A stretch of DNA of 64,000 bases from positions 1-64,000 of the forward strand of contig JABDMW010000001.1 in assembly GCA_013001295.1 (NCBI GenBank). Direction: 5' to 3'. Below, piece by piece: positions 16,930 through 28,578 of this stretch. Each line of letters starts with the position of its first letter. The stretch's first letter is position 1. The stretch is from Hyphomonadaceae bacterium (lineage in GTDB: Bacteria; Pseudomonadota; Alphaproteobacteria; Caulobacterales; Maricaulaceae). The position numbers and the translations under genes are program-made. The notes under the pieces are model-generated. The model was not told where the DNA came from and searched no databases. It saw nothing but the letters and a program-made list of their open reading frames with translations.

Positions 16930-19064
16930 GCGAACGTATCGACTCCAATTGGACGCCGGTAGGGACGCTCCCCAATCATTTAACCCTTAGAAGCTCACGT
17001 CTGAAGTATTTCTTTTCGTTTTTTCTTAGTCTTCTTTTCGTTGCAGTTGCAATTTGGGCCTTTAATGGCGGTGTCAACGAGTGGTGGGTTTGGGTTACTT
17101 TGATACTGTTTGGAAGTGGGGCCTTACTTTCACTGATTATGTTGTTCAACCCATCAACTTTGCATCTAACGCGTAAGGGCTTCGAACAGACCCACCTGTT
17201 CAAATCCAAATCTTTTGAATGGCAGGATGTTTCAGAATTCAACGTCATGTCAGTCAGAACTGGAAATTTTTCAAATCAGAGCTTTGTTACGTTTTCGCGT
17301 CTGGACGATGAGGGAAATGTGATCGCGGATATTTCAACGAAATTGCTGGGAGGATCCGCTTCACTTGCGAATACATTTGGGATGAACCCAAAGGCACTGG
17401 CCATTCTTTTGAATAAATTCAGAGACCGTACGCTGACTGAAGGACCGAACGCTCCAGCGCCAATCGCGTCAAGTTTCAGCGGTGACGTAAATTCCCCTGA
17501 CGATAGTTGGCAGCCGGTCAATGATGGCGGCGTCCTAGTATATACGCCCGGGGATGAAAAAGCACCGTGGGTCAAGTGGGGTTTGAGCACTGTCCTGCTG
17601 GCGACCATTGCGACAGGCGCGCTTTGGCTGGTCTCTCAAACAATTGTAACGGATGATATCCCGACAGACCGCCCACGCGTTGAGCTTCCAACGAGCAATG
17701 GCGATGAAACCGAAGAAGCGGAAACACCTAAATCATCTGATGAGGAAGCCTGGGTGCGCGCGCTCGAGAAAGACACACTTGGAGGCTACCGCGAGTATCT
17801 TCAGCAATTTCCGAACGGGAAATTTGAAGAAGACGCTCAGGAACAAATCGATGCCTATGACAACAAGGCCTGGGAAACGGCGGAAAACCGTCAAACCATT
17901 GCCGGGTATGAAGATTACCTAGAGGCATGGCCGGAAGGGCGACATGCCAGTAAGGCCCGCGAACGTATCGCGGAAATGAAAGCCCGCGCGGAAGCGATCA
18001 CCAAAGACGCCAAGGAACGTGCAGCCCAGGAAGCGGCAGATTGGGATCGGGCCGCGCGTGAAAACACAGTTGCAAGCTACGAACAATATCTTTCCAAACA
18101 TCGATCCGGTGCCAATGCCGGTGAAGCACAAAACCGCATTGACCGTCTCAAAGCCAGTGCCGCTGATGAAGCCGCATGGACGCAAGCAAAAACCGCCAAT
18201 CGAGCTGATGCCTATCAGCAATATCTCACCAGCTTTCCGCAAGGGGCGCATGTGGCCGAGGCCATTGCCGCCATCGATCAGCTGAAGCCCGCACCGGGAC
18301 GGGTTTTCAAGGATTGTGATGTCTGCCCGCCCATGGTCAGCATCCCGTCTGGAAACGCGTCTTTGGGCGCCGAAGACAATGAAGCGGATGCCCGGCCAAA
18401 TGAAAAACCGCGACGCCCGGTCACAATCACAAACATGTTTGCCATGGGCGTGACCGAGGTCACCTTTGCGCAATGGGAAGCGTGTGCCGCCGCCGGGGGA
18501 TGCCCGGCCCGGCCAAGTGACAATGGCTGGGGAGGTGGAAAACGCCCGGTGATCAATGTCAGTTGGGACGATGCCCAGAAATATGTCAGTTGGCTTTCCT
18601 CAAAAACCGGACAGAGCTATGCCCTGCCCAGTGAAGCGCAATGGGAATATGCAGCCCGGGCTGGCGAAACCGGCATCTGGGCCGGGGGTTCCCCGACCGC
18701 ATTGTGCGCATTTGCCAACGGTGCCGCCCAGGAAAGCGGGTTAAAATGGGCCAATAATGCCTGCACCGACCCCTCCAGTGACCGCACACTCCCCGTCGGA
18801 ACATTGGGATCGAACAAATTCGGCCTTAAGGACATGATCGGCAATGTGGCGGAATGGACGCTCGATTGTAATACGCTTAATCTGCGGGATGCGCCTACGA
18901 ACGGCGAAGCAGATCAACGCGGCAGTTGTAATCAGCGTTCTGTGCGCGGCGGATCCTGGTTCTCCGGCGCTGCCGATGTCCGATTTGCGGCCAGATTGAT
19001 GCAAAGACGCGGGGACAGCAATGATTTTACCGGGTTTCGGGTGGTGCGAAAAATAAGTAACTAA
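16926..19064 (+). CDS. Membrane protein: PH-like domain, 40-residue repeats, formylglycine-enzyme-like domain
   Basis: 712 residues from a GTG at 16926 that overlaps the channel gene's TGA (GTGA). Two helices (about 27-46 and 53-73), a cytoplasmic PH-like segment (75-165, LHLTRKGFEQTHLFKSKSFE), a third helix (217-238), then outside the membrane four repeats of about 40 residues (near 275, 315, 372, 416) with the pattern W..A......YxxYL..fPxGxh...A...I. Residues 460-712 are an FGE-sulfatase fold (GVTEVTFAQWEACA, YALPSEAQWEYAARAGE, LKDMIGNVAEWTLDC, SVRGGSWFSGAADVRFAARL). The catalytic Cys pair of true formylglycine-generating enzymes, normally within that last motif, is absent, so it is probably a binding or structural module. 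Confidence 0.82.
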   Translation: MSERIDSNWTPVGTLPNHLTLRSSRLKYFFSFFLSLLFVAVAIWAFNGGVNEWWVWVTLILFGSGALLSLIMLFNPSTLHLTRKGFEQTHLFKSKSFEWQDVSEFNVMSVRTGNFSNQSFVTFSRLDDEGNVIADISTKLLGGSASLANTFGMNPKALAILLNKFRDRTLTEGPNAPAPIASSFSGDVNSPDDSWQPVNDGGVLVYTPGDEKAPWVKWGLSTVLLATIATGALWLVSQTIVTDDIPTDRPRVELPTSNGDETEEAETPKSSDEEAWVRALEKDTLGGYREYLQQFPNGKFEEDAQEQIDAYDNKAWETAENRQTIAGYEDYLEAWPEGRHASKARERIAEMKARAEAITKDAKERAAQEAADWDRAARENTVASYEQYLSKHRSGANAGEAQNRIDRLKASAADEAAWTQAKTANRADAYQQYLTSFPQGAHVAEAIAAIDQLKPAPGRVFKDCDVCPPMVSIPSGNASLGAEDNEADARPNEKPRRPVTITNMFAMGVTEVTFAQWEACAAAGGCPARPSDNGWGGGKRPVINVSWDDAQKYVSWLSSKTGQSYALPSEAQWEYAARAGETGIWAGGSPTALCAFANGAAQESGLKWANNACTDPSSDRTLPVGTLGSNKFGLKDMIGNVAEWTLDCNTLNLRDAPTNGEADQRGSCNQRSVRGGSWFSGAADVRFAARLMQRRGDSNDFTGFRVVRKISN

Positions 19065-19148
19065 TTGAATATAAACAGTAATCCACCTGAATATTTGCTT
19101 TGAGGGCTGTTCATAGCGCAGTCAGGTATATTGTGCTATTTATGCGCC

Positions 19149-20216
19149 ATGATGAGATCGCTACTCCTTGCATTTGCTCTAACCACCTCGCTTGTGGCCT
19201 TGTCCACCGTGCCTGCCTATGCGCAAACGGATCAGACCGATCAATCGGAGGAAGACTGGCGTAAATCGCGCAAAAAGCGCGATACATCGGATATTTTCGA
19301 AGATATCAAAAACTCAGGCGTTTTTGGGTCCGGGACCATGCAAGGCCCACCAAATCCTGTAGAAGCCCTCCCTGAAGACTCGCGTCGCCATATCATGAAG
19401 GAGCGTGCCCGCGTGATCGCGACGACTGAAACCGGGCAAGCGCCCGATACAACGTATAATCCGAGTGAAGAAGCCAAGAACGACCCGGGTCTCGCGGAAC
19501 AGGAAAAAGAAGCCTGGGATGTGATCATGACGGATATGAAGGGCACGGGCGGCCAAGGTCAGCCCGGTGATGGCCCCAATAAAGTTGCCGTCGCCGGCCA
19601 AGGTGGCGCCGGAAGCCCGTCAAACTCGAACATGCGCGGCGGATCATCGCAAAGCGTTGCTGATATCTTGGCCCAAATTAAAGGATTAAAATCAGGTAGC
19701 CTTGGCGGCGGAAGCGGAACGCAGGGATCTGGCAGTGGCCAAGGCCCGCTTGGTACAGGCAGTGGTTCCAGCCATTCCGGACCGCAAGCGGGCAGTCAAC
19801 AATCTGGCAGTGAAGGTCAATCACAACAAGGACAACAGGCCGGTCGGCAAGTCGGCACTCAATCTGGTGGCCAATCTCAAGGGCAATCACAACAGGCTCA
19901 AGGTCAGCAAGGGCAAGAGCAACAAGGTCAGGCGCAACAGGCGAGCGTGCAAAACGGCGCCCAAAGTCAGAATCAGGGACAGTCTCAAAACACGGATTCA
20001 AGTGCTGACGCCAGTGAGCAAAGTAATTCATCAGCCGACAGTTCTCAGGCTGCGTCTGAAGCTGCTGTTGAAGCAAAAGCAGAGGCTGAAGCCATGGCTC
20101 ATGCCCAGCACGAATCTATTGGTCCCCTAGACCGGATCAAACACGAACGTGCGACCAGCGGAATCGGGAGTAATACAAGTGCTTCGGATTTCTTGAAAAA
20201 GAAAACTTCCGACTAG
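19149..20216 (+). CDS. Secreted Gly/Gln/Ser-rich low-complexity protein
   Basis: 355 residues from the ATG at 19149 (MMRSLLLAFALTTSLVAL, signal peptide cleaved after AYA). Residues about 35-150 are charged and contain EDWRKSRKKRD and AEQEKEAWDVIMTDMKG. From about 150 to 290 the chain is almost only G, Q, S, A and N (GQGGAGS, SQSQQGQQAG, GQQGQEQQGQAQQ). The tail is helical (EAKAEAEAMAHAQHES) and ends in DFLKKKTSD. It is disordered or forms an extended surface material. It follows the FGE-like gene by 84 bases on the same strand, so it may be a client or filament of the VWA/stator system. No family recognised. Confidence 0.72.
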   Translation: MMRSLLLAFALTTSLVALSTVPAYAQTDQTDQSEEDWRKSRKKRDTSDIFEDIKNSGVFGSGTMQGPPNPVEALPEDSRRHIMKERARVIATTETGQAPDTTYNPSEEAKNDPGLAEQEKEAWDVIMTDMKGTGGQGQPGDGPNKVAVAGQGGAGSPSNSNMRGGSSQSVADILAQIKGLKSGSLGGGSGTQGSGSGQGPLGTGSGSSHSGPQAGSQQSGSEGQSQQGQQAGRQVGTQSGGQSQGQSQQAQGQQGQEQQGQAQQASVQNGAQSQNQGQSQNTDSSADASEQSNSSADSSQAASEAAVEAKAEAEAMAHAQHESIGPLDRIKHERATSGIGSNTSASDFLKKKTSD

Positions 20217-20391
20217 CGCTGTCCGCAATTTGACGGGTAAAATTGTTTTGACGCCGACTGGCAGTGAAAATACGCATTTTCCGTAAATTTAGGCAATCGC
20301 AGGTAAAGATTTGTCGATTCCAACGCCAGAAGTGCTTCGCATCGGCAAATTCTTGCAGATTGAGGCATATTTTCCCCTTAAAAAACTCCTA

Positions 20392-20410
20392 TAGAAAAAT
20401 TATTTTTCTA
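20392..20410. repeat. Perfect 19-base palindrome in the gap before the ilv operon
   Basis: TAGAAAAAT, one T, then ATTTTTCTA. It lies in the gene-free stretch 20217-20481 upstream of the short leader ORF. It could be an operator or a weak hairpin; being AT-only at its centre it may also be chance. Confidence 0.35.
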
Positions 20411-20481
20411 AATTGCCTGTTTTCGCAATAAAGTGGCAAAATCGACTTGTTTTCCCGCCCTCGCTTCCGTAAAAGAACAGC

Positions 20482-20625
20482 ATGGAAAAGAAATCCGAGA
20501 TTAAAGTATTGACGGTTGCGGATCAAAAAGCCGCAAACGCTGATAAACGTGTGCTCGGATCCCTCATTCTTGTGGGTCTTCTTAGTGTGCTTCTGATTGT
20601 GACACGAGGCATGAGCGGGTTTTAG
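20482..20625 (+). CDS. 47-residue Leu/Val/Ile-rich ORF: candidate attenuator leader peptide for ilvD
   Basis: ATG at 20482, stop TAG at 20623-20625. A charged N-terminal half (MEKKSEIKVLTVADQKAANA) is followed by DKRVLGSLILVGLLSVLLIV, where 13 of 17 residues after the Arg are Leu, Val or Ile. This run sits just upstream of paired alternative hairpins that end in a terminator at the ilvD start. Such placement is what a ribosome-stalling leader needs to sense branched-chain amino acids. The alternative is a small single-span membrane protein; both readings explain the composition. The SD is weak (AAAAGAAC). Confidence 0.6.
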   Translation: MEKKSEIKVLTVADQKAANADKRVLGSLILVGLLSVLLIVTRGMSGF

Positions 20626-20677
20626 AGTTTAGCGAAAAATTCAAAACACCCGCTCCCTGAAAAGAGCGGGTTTTTTT
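20613..20677 (+). promoter_or_regulatory. Candidate transcription attenuator of the ilv operon
   Basis: GAGCGGGT occurs at 20613-20620, overlapping the last codons of the leader ORF, and again at 20664-20671. The complement ACCCGCTC at 20648-20655 can pair with either copy. Pairing with the second gives an 8-bp hairpin followed by seven T, an intrinsic terminator ending one base before the ilvD ATG (20678). Pairing with the first, extended by AAA/TTT, forms an antiterminator. A ribosome finishing the leader would cover the first copy and favour termination; one stalled at the Leu/Val/Ile run would leave it free. Confidence 0.65.
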
Positions 20678-23397
<2,720 letters not shown>

Positions 23398-23421
23398 CAC
23401 TCTAGCTACCGTGAGACAGAT

Positions 23422-25113
23422 ATGACCGTCAAACAAGCCACACCCGCACCAGAGCCCGTCGCCAAATCAGGCGCGCAAATTCTGGTCGACTCCCTTGAGG
23501 CCCAAGGGGTGGATATCATCTTTGGGTATCCGGGTGGTGCTATTATGCCGGTCTATGATGTACTCCCAAAATCGAATCTGACACACATATTGGGGCGGCA
23601 TGAACAAGGGTGCGGCATGGCCGCCATTGGATATGCCCGCGCCACTGGTAAGGTGGGAACTTGCTTGGCAACTTCCGGCCCCGGCGCGACCAATCTGGTT
23701 ACATCAATCGCTGATGCCTTTCTTGACAGTGTACCGGTCGTTTTCATCACCGGGCAGGTGACTTCGGATTTAATGGGGACGGACGCGTTTCAGGAAGTCG
23801 ATATTTTCGGCATTACGCTGCCTGTCGTCAAACATAGTTATATCGCCCGTGACCCGGCTGATATTCCGGGCATGGTGGCTGAAGCTTATTTCATTGCCGC
23901 CGAAGGTCGTCCCGGACCGGTCCTGATCGACCTTCCAAAAGATGTCGCCAATGCCATGACAACAGAGCGTCATCGCTGGCGTCCCTACCCGAAAGTCAAA
24001 CCGGAAATGGGCGAAAGCGCTGAGATCGCGCAAGCCGAAAAACTCATCCGCGAAGCGAAGAAACCGCTGCTTTATATTGGCGGCGGTATTGCTCAAGGTG
24101 ACGGTGTTACCGAACTGCGCGATTTGATCGAACGTACAAAAATACCGTCGGTTTCAACATTGAAAGGCTTAGGGGCTCTGCCGTCCGACCATCCGGATTT
24201 TCTTGGCATGCTCGGCATGCATGGCTTGAAGGCGGCGAATTACGCGGTGCAGGAATGCGATCTGTTGATTGTCGCCGGGGCCCGGTTTGATGACCGCGCG
24301 ACAGGCAAACTCGATACATTCGCACCGCACGCCAAAGTCATCCACATGGATATTGATCGGGCTGAGATTAACAAGCTTCGCAAAGTAGATGTCGGCCTCG
24401 AAGGCTCCCTGAAGAAAAACCTGAATGCACTCAACCCCGGTGATCTCGACATCGAAGACTGGCGCACTCTATGTTTTGATCGACGAACAGAACATGAGTG
24501 GGATTATAATGCCCCGGGCACAGGCGTGTATGCCCCTAAACTCTTGCATGATCTATCCCGCCGTGCGCCCGAAAGCGCGATCTTTACCTGTGATGTTGGC
24601 CAGCATCAAATGTGGGTGGCCCAACATTGTTATTTCGATGACCCAAAAGACCATATTACATCGGGCGGCCTCGGTACGATGGGTTTTGGTGTTCCAGCCG
24701 GACTGGGCGCGAAAATCGGATGCCCCGACAGAACCGTCATTACAGTGTCCGGCGATGGCTCGATCATGATGAATATTCAAGAGCTCGCCACACTCAACCG
24801 TTACGGCATTCCTTTAAAAATTGTCCTGCTCGACAACTCCGCTCTCGGCATGGTGCGTCAATGGCAGGAAGTATTCTTTGATAAAAACTATTCAGAGGTC
24901 AATCTAGATGACAACCCGGATTTTGCCAAAGTCGCGGAAGCATTTCAAATCGAAGGCTTCACGGTGCGGACACGGGATGAAGTTGACGCCGGTATCGATC
25001 GCCTGCTTGAGGCCAAAGGTCCAATCCTGATGCATGTGAAAATTGACCCGAATGAAAATGTCTGGCCTTTGGTTCCACCGGGCCGCTCCAACGCCGATAT
25101 GATGGAGCGGTAG
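23422..25113 (+). CDS. ilvB: Acetolactate synthase large subunit
   Basis: 563 residues. A thiamine-diphosphate enzyme condensing pyruvate with pyruvate or 2-ketobutyrate, the entry step to Val, Leu and Ile. Seen: IIFGYPGGAIMPVYD with the catalytic Glu in GRHEQGCGMAAIGYAR, the FAD/central domain, and the TPP site GDGSIMMNIQELATLNRYG with LLDNSALGMVRQWQ. The order ilvD-ilvC-ilvB is not the E. coli one. The stop codon is directly followed by the ATG of a 59-codon ORF, so that microprotein is translationally coupled to it. Confidence 0.97.
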   Translation: MTVKQATPAPEPVAKSGAQILVDSLEAQGVDIIFGYPGGAIMPVYDVLPKSNLTHILGRHEQGCGMAAIGYARATGKVGTCLATSGPGATNLVTSIADAFLDSVPVVFITGQVTSDLMGTDAFQEVDIFGITLPVVKHSYIARDPADIPGMVAEAYFIAAEGRPGPVLIDLPKDVANAMTTERHRWRPYPKVKPEMGESAEIAQAEKLIREAKKPLLYIGGGIAQGDGVTELRDLIERTKIPSVSTLKGLGALPSDHPDFLGMLGMHGLKAANYAVQECDLLIVAGARFDDRATGKLDTFAPHAKVIHMDIDRAEINKLRKVDVGLEGSLKKNLNALNPGDLDIEDWRTLCFDRRTEHEWDYNAPGTGVYAPKLLHDLSRRAPESAIFTCDVGQHQMWVAQHCYFDDPKDHITSGGLGTMGFGVPAGLGAKIGCPDRTVITVSGDGSIMMNIQELATLNRYGIPLKIVLLDNSALGMVRQWQEVFFDKNYSEVNLDDNPDFAKVAEAFQIEGFTVRTRDEVDAGIDRLLEAKGPILMHVKIDPNENVWPLVPPGRSNADMMER

Positions 25114-25293
25114 ATGGGTAAATTTATATATTTCTTGCTCGGATTAACGTCGCTGATCGCGCCGCTGGTATACGCGATGAATGCAGCTAATAAACTGTAT
25201 ACAAAATCATTTTGGGAGTTTTACCCGCTGTTTATCAGCGGGGTTCTCCTCGCGCTCGTGTTTTTTTACTTATCCGGTAGAAACAGTAGGTAA
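25114..25293 (+). CDS. 59-residue two-helix membrane microprotein between ilvB and ilvN
   Basis: ATG at 25114 immediately follows the ilvB TAG; stop TAA at 25291. The product has two hydrophobic spans, IYFLLGLTSLIAPLVYAM (about 5-22) and LFISGVLLALVFFYLSG (39-55), joined by NAANKLYTKSFWEFYP, and a basic tail GRNSR. No family is recognised. The perfect junction with ilvB, only 14 bases before the next start, and a coherent membrane protein all argue that it is translated. It may be an unrelated hitch-hiker or may anchor or modulate acetolactate synthase; the latter is speculation. Confidence 0.65.
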   Translation: MGKFIYFLLGLTSLIAPLVYAMNAANKLYTKSFWEFYPLFISGVLLALVFFYLSGRNSR

Positions 25294-25307
25294 GAATAGA
25301 GATTTTT

Positions 25308-25613
25308 ATGAGTGAATTACAAGCAGATAAAACCTTTGAACGGTCCGGCGTTTCCGGAAAACTAAAAATAGTCTTGAATGATGTGTCCGGCACATTGCTG
25401 CGCACGCTCGGCACGATCGAGCGGCGTGGTTATGATTACCGCGATGTCCATTGTACCCAACGCGTCGATGGCGACTTTGATCTCCTTGTCCATATTGAGG
25501 ATATTGGCGGACCGCGTAATCTCGACATTTTGTGCAACCAATTGGAACGTCTTTATAATGTTGTGTCGGCTGAAAAAGTCGGTCGCCGCAAGCATGCGGA
25601 GCGTGCATCATGA
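25308..25613 (+). CDS. ilvN: Acetolactate synthase small regulatory subunit (short, IlvM/IlvN type)
   Basis: 101 residues with one ACT domain (KLKIVLNDVSGTLLRTLGTIERRGYDYRDVHC, then DGDFDLLVHIEDIG and LDILCNQLERLYNVVSAEKV). It lacks the long C-terminal domain of IlvH (about 160 residues) and so resembles IlvM-type subunits. It should bind the ilvB product and mediate end-product feedback. The start has TAGAGA upstream, and the stop overlaps leuA by 4 bases (ATGA). The symbol is assigned by position; ilvM would be equally valid. Confidence 0.85.
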   Translation: MSELQADKTFERSGVSGKLKIVLNDVSGTLLRTLGTIERRGYDYRDVHCTQRVDGDFDLLVHIEDIGGPRNLDILCNQLERLYNVVSAEKVGRRKHAERAS

Positions 25614-27169
25614 CCCAAGATCATGTGAAAATTTTTGACACCACGCTACGAGATGGCGAACAGGCGCCGGGTTTTTCAATGGGTGGCGCACAAAAACTGC
25701 GCCTCGCCCATGCGATTGCAGAAATGGGCGCTGATATTATCGAAGCCGGATTTGCAGCTGCGTCCCCGGGCGATTTCGACGCTGTTAATACGATTGCCAA
25801 AGAAGTTGAAGGCGCGACCATATGCTCGCTGTCGCGTTGTAATGATGGCGATATCCATGCCTCAGGAAAAGCGATTGCGCCCGCCAAATCCGGACGCATT
25901 CACACGTTTATTGCGACCTCGCCCTTGCACAGGGAATACAAGCTCAAAATGGACAAGGACCAGGTGATTGAGCGCGCCATCAAAGGCATCACGCTCGCGC
26001 TTGCATATACCGACGATGTTGAGTTTTCCGCAGAAGACGCCATTCGCACCGAACGGGATTACCTTAAACAGGTTGTTGAAGCCGCTATTGATGCAGGTGC
26101 AACCACGATCAATATTCCGGACACGGTCGGCTATACAACGCCAGAAGAAATCACAGATCTTTTCACCTTCCTGACAACCGAGGTTGCGGGAGCAGAAAAG
26201 GCGGTATTCTCAGCCCATTGTCATGATGACCTCGGCTTAGCAGTTGCTAATTCACTGGCCGCTGTGCGCGGCGGCGCCCGTCAGGTCGAATGTGCGATGA
26301 ACGGTATTGGCGAGCGGGCTGGCAATTGTGCCTTAGAAGAAATTGCCATGGCCCTTCGCACGCGCAAGGATTTCTTTGGTGTCGATACGCAGATCGACAC
26401 CAAAAAAATCTACATGGTGTCAAAGCTGTTGGCCTCTACCACGGGCAACCCGGTGCCACGCAACAAAGCGATTGTTGGTAAAAACGCCTTTGCCCATGAA
26501 AGCGGTATTCATCAGCACGGCGTGCTCGCCAACCGGGAAACCTATGAAATCATGAAGCCGGAAGATGTCGGTATAGAACAGGATAACCTCGTACTTGGGA
26601 AACATTCTGGTCGTGCAGCTTTGCAAAATCGGGCACAAAAACTCGGCTTTTCATTATCGGACAATCAATTGAACTCCGTGTTTGTCGATTTCAAAAACCT
26701 GGCCGACAAGAAGCGAGAAGTTTTTGATGCCGACATCGAAGCCCTGATTTTGGGCGAAGCGATCAGTACGGGTGGCCCCTGGAATATTGACAGCTTGTAT
26801 GTATCGGCAGGTTCTGACGCCGATAACTCGCCGGAAGCCAATATCACCCTTTCTCATGAAGACGGACGGGTAGAGAAAATTTCGCAAAAGGCTGGCGGTC
26901 CTGTCAATGCAGTTCTGATGGGCATCAACAAAGTCACCGGTCATGACTTACACCTAGATAGCTTCAAGGCGCGCAGCGTCACTGAAGGTGAAGACGCCAT
27001 GGCGGAAGCCGACGTGCGCGTCAGCTCAGGCTATGAAAGCTATCACGGGCGCGGCACGTCGACGGATACCATCCTGGCAACGGCACGGGCGTATATCGAT
27101 GTGATCAACCGTATCGAGAGGCGCGCGGCGCGCAATCACAATCAACAACCCATTGCGGCACAGCATTAG
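25610..27169 (+). CDS. leuA: 2-Isopropylmalate synthase
   Basis: 519 residues. Condenses acetyl-CoA with 2-ketoisovalerate, the first committed step to leucine. The TIM-barrel motif [16 protein letters not shown] opens the protein; the metal site [20 protein letters not shown] and [19 protein letters not shown] follow; the C-terminal LeuA allosteric dimer domain starts near 390 and ends with [20 protein letters not shown]. All features of the long, feedback-regulated form are present. Overlaps ilvN by 4 bases and is 8 bases from leuC. Confidence 0.97.
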   Translation: MTQDHVKIFDTTLRDGEQAPGFSMGGAQKLRLAHAIAEMGADIIEAGFAAASPGDFDAVNTIAKEVEGATICSLSRCNDGDIHASGKAIAPAKSGRIHTFIATSPLHREYKLKMDKDQVIERAIKGITLALAYTDDVEFSAEDAIRTERDYLKQVVEAAIDAGATTINIPDTVGYTTPEEITDLFTFLTTEVAGAEKAVFSAHCHDDLGLAVANSLAAVRGGARQVECAMNGIGERAGNCALEEIAMALRTRKDFFGVDTQIDTKKIYMVSKLLASTTGNPVPRNKAIVGKNAFAHESGIHQHGVLANRETYEIMKPEDVGIEQDNLVLGKHSGRAALQNRAQKLGFSLSDNQLNSVFVDFKNLADKKREVFDADIEALILGEAISTGGPWNIDSLYVSAGSDADNSPEANITLSHEDGRVEKISQKAGGPVNAVLMGINKVTGHDLHLDSFKARSVTEGEDAMAEADVRVSSGYESYHGRGTSTDTILATARAYIDVINRIERRAARNHNQQPIAAQH

Positions 27170-27177
27170 AGGAAGCA

Positions 27178-28578
27178 TTGGCAAAGTCACTCTTTGATAA
27201 AGTTTGGGAACGCCATGTGGTCACGGACGAGACACCGTCCAATCCGTCTGTGCTCTATATTGACCTGCACCTCATTCATGAAGTGACAAGCCCGCAGGCT
27301 TTCACCGAACTGGGTACGCGCGGATTGTTGGTGCGGAGACCTGACCGGACACTGGCAACGATTGACCACTCAACACCAACCTTGATCGACGCCGATGGGC
27401 ACCGACCTTATGTAACGGCGCAGGCGGAAAAACAGGTCGAGACCTTATTTGAGAATGTTGAGAAGCACGGCATTAAAATTCATGGTTGGGATAGCCCAAA
27501 CCGCGGCATCGTCCATGTGATGGGACCGGAAGTCGGGGCAACCCAACCGGGTATGACGATCGTGTGTGGCGATAGTCATACGTCGACCCATGGGGCTTTT
27601 GGGGCGCTCGCCTTCGGGATCGGGACAACACAAGTCGGGCATGTCCTCGCTACGCAATGCCTGCTGATGCGCAAGCCCAAAAGCATGCTGATTCAAGTTG
27701 AAGGTGAGCTTCAACCGGGTGTGACCGCAAAGGATGTTATCCTCGCCATCATCGCGAAAATCGGTGTGGGCGGCGGTACAGGGCATGTGCTAGAATATCG
27801 GGGTCAATGCTTTGATGACATGAGCATGGATGAGCGCATGACCGTGTGCAATATGTCGATCGAGGCAGGTGCGCGCGCCGGCATGATCGCTCCGGACCAG
27901 ACAACAGTCGAGTATTTGCGCGGTCGGGAAATGGTGCCGGAAGGCGATGCTCTTGATGCCCTCGCCCAAGAATGGCTTTCCCTGCGTTCTGACCCGGGAT
28001 GTGATTTTGACAGCATCGTCACCATGAACGCCGCCGAGATCAGCCCGATGGTGACATATGGCACCCATCCGGGCATGGCCATGCCGATTACCGGAATTGT
28101 CCCGGCAGCAGCTGACGAGGCAGAAGAAAAAGCCCTCGAGTATATGCACTTGAAGGCGGACGCACCGATCGCCGGTACGAAAGTAGATCGCGTCTTTATC
28201 GGCTCGTGTACCAATTCGAGATTGGATGATCTGCGTGCTGCCGCCAAGATTATGCGCGGGAAGAAAGTGGTCGCTGATGTGACTGCGATCGTCGTGCCGG
28301 GTTCCGAACAGGTTAAACTGGATGCGGAAGCCGAAGGCCTGCACGACGTGTTCACTTCAGCAGGCGCAGAATGGCGCGAACCGGGATGTTCCATGTGTAT
28401 CGCTATGAATGGTGACAAAGCTGCACCCGGCGAACTGGTGGTCTCCACGTCCAACCGGAATTTTGCCGGTCGGCAAGGCCCAGGAGCCCGAACCGTCCTT
28501 GCTTCCCCGGAAACGGCGGCAGCGGCTGCTGTTACAGGTTTCATCACTGATCCCAGAACCCTGGAGACAGCGGCATGA
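27178..28578 (+). CDS. leuC: 3-Isopropylmalate dehydratase large subunit
   Basis: 466 residues. With LeuD it isomerises 2- to 3-isopropylmalate through a [4Fe-4S] cluster. Cluster cysteines are in [11 protein letters not shown] and [12 protein letters not shown]; the substrate region [20 protein letters not shown] is intact. The start is a TTG codon (27178), chosen because the SD GAGGAAG lies at perfect spacing and the protein begins [14 protein letters not shown] as usual for LeuC. A TTG start may lower its translation relative to neighbours. Confidence 0.96.
   Translation: MAKSLFDKVWERHVVTDETPSNPSVLYIDLHLIHEVTSPQAFTELGTRGLLVRRPDRTLATIDHSTPTLIDADGHRPYVTAQAEKQVETLFENVEKHGIKIHGWDSPNRGIVHVMGPEVGATQPGMTIVCGDSHTSTHGAFGALAFGIGTTQVGHVLATQCLLMRKPKSMLIQVEGELQPGVTAKDVILAIIAKIGVGGGTGHVLEYRGQCFDDMSMDERMTVCNMSIEAGARAGMIAPDQTTVEYLRGREMVPEGDALDALAQEWLSLRSDPGCDFDSIVTMNAAEISPMVTYGTHPGMAMPITGIVPAAADEAEEKALEYMHLKADAPIAGTKVDRVFIGSCTNSRLDDLRAAAKIMRGKKVVADVTAIVVPGSEQVKLDAEAEGLHDVFTSAGAEWREPGCSMCIAMNGDKAAPGELVVSTSNRNFAGRQGPGARTVLASPETAAAAAVTGFITDPRTLETAA

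Noticed and set aside
16926-19064. Diversity-generating retroelement target (FGE-like variable protein)
   Set aside because: No reverse transcriptase or template repeat in the window, and the C-terminal region shows no adenine-biased duplicate.
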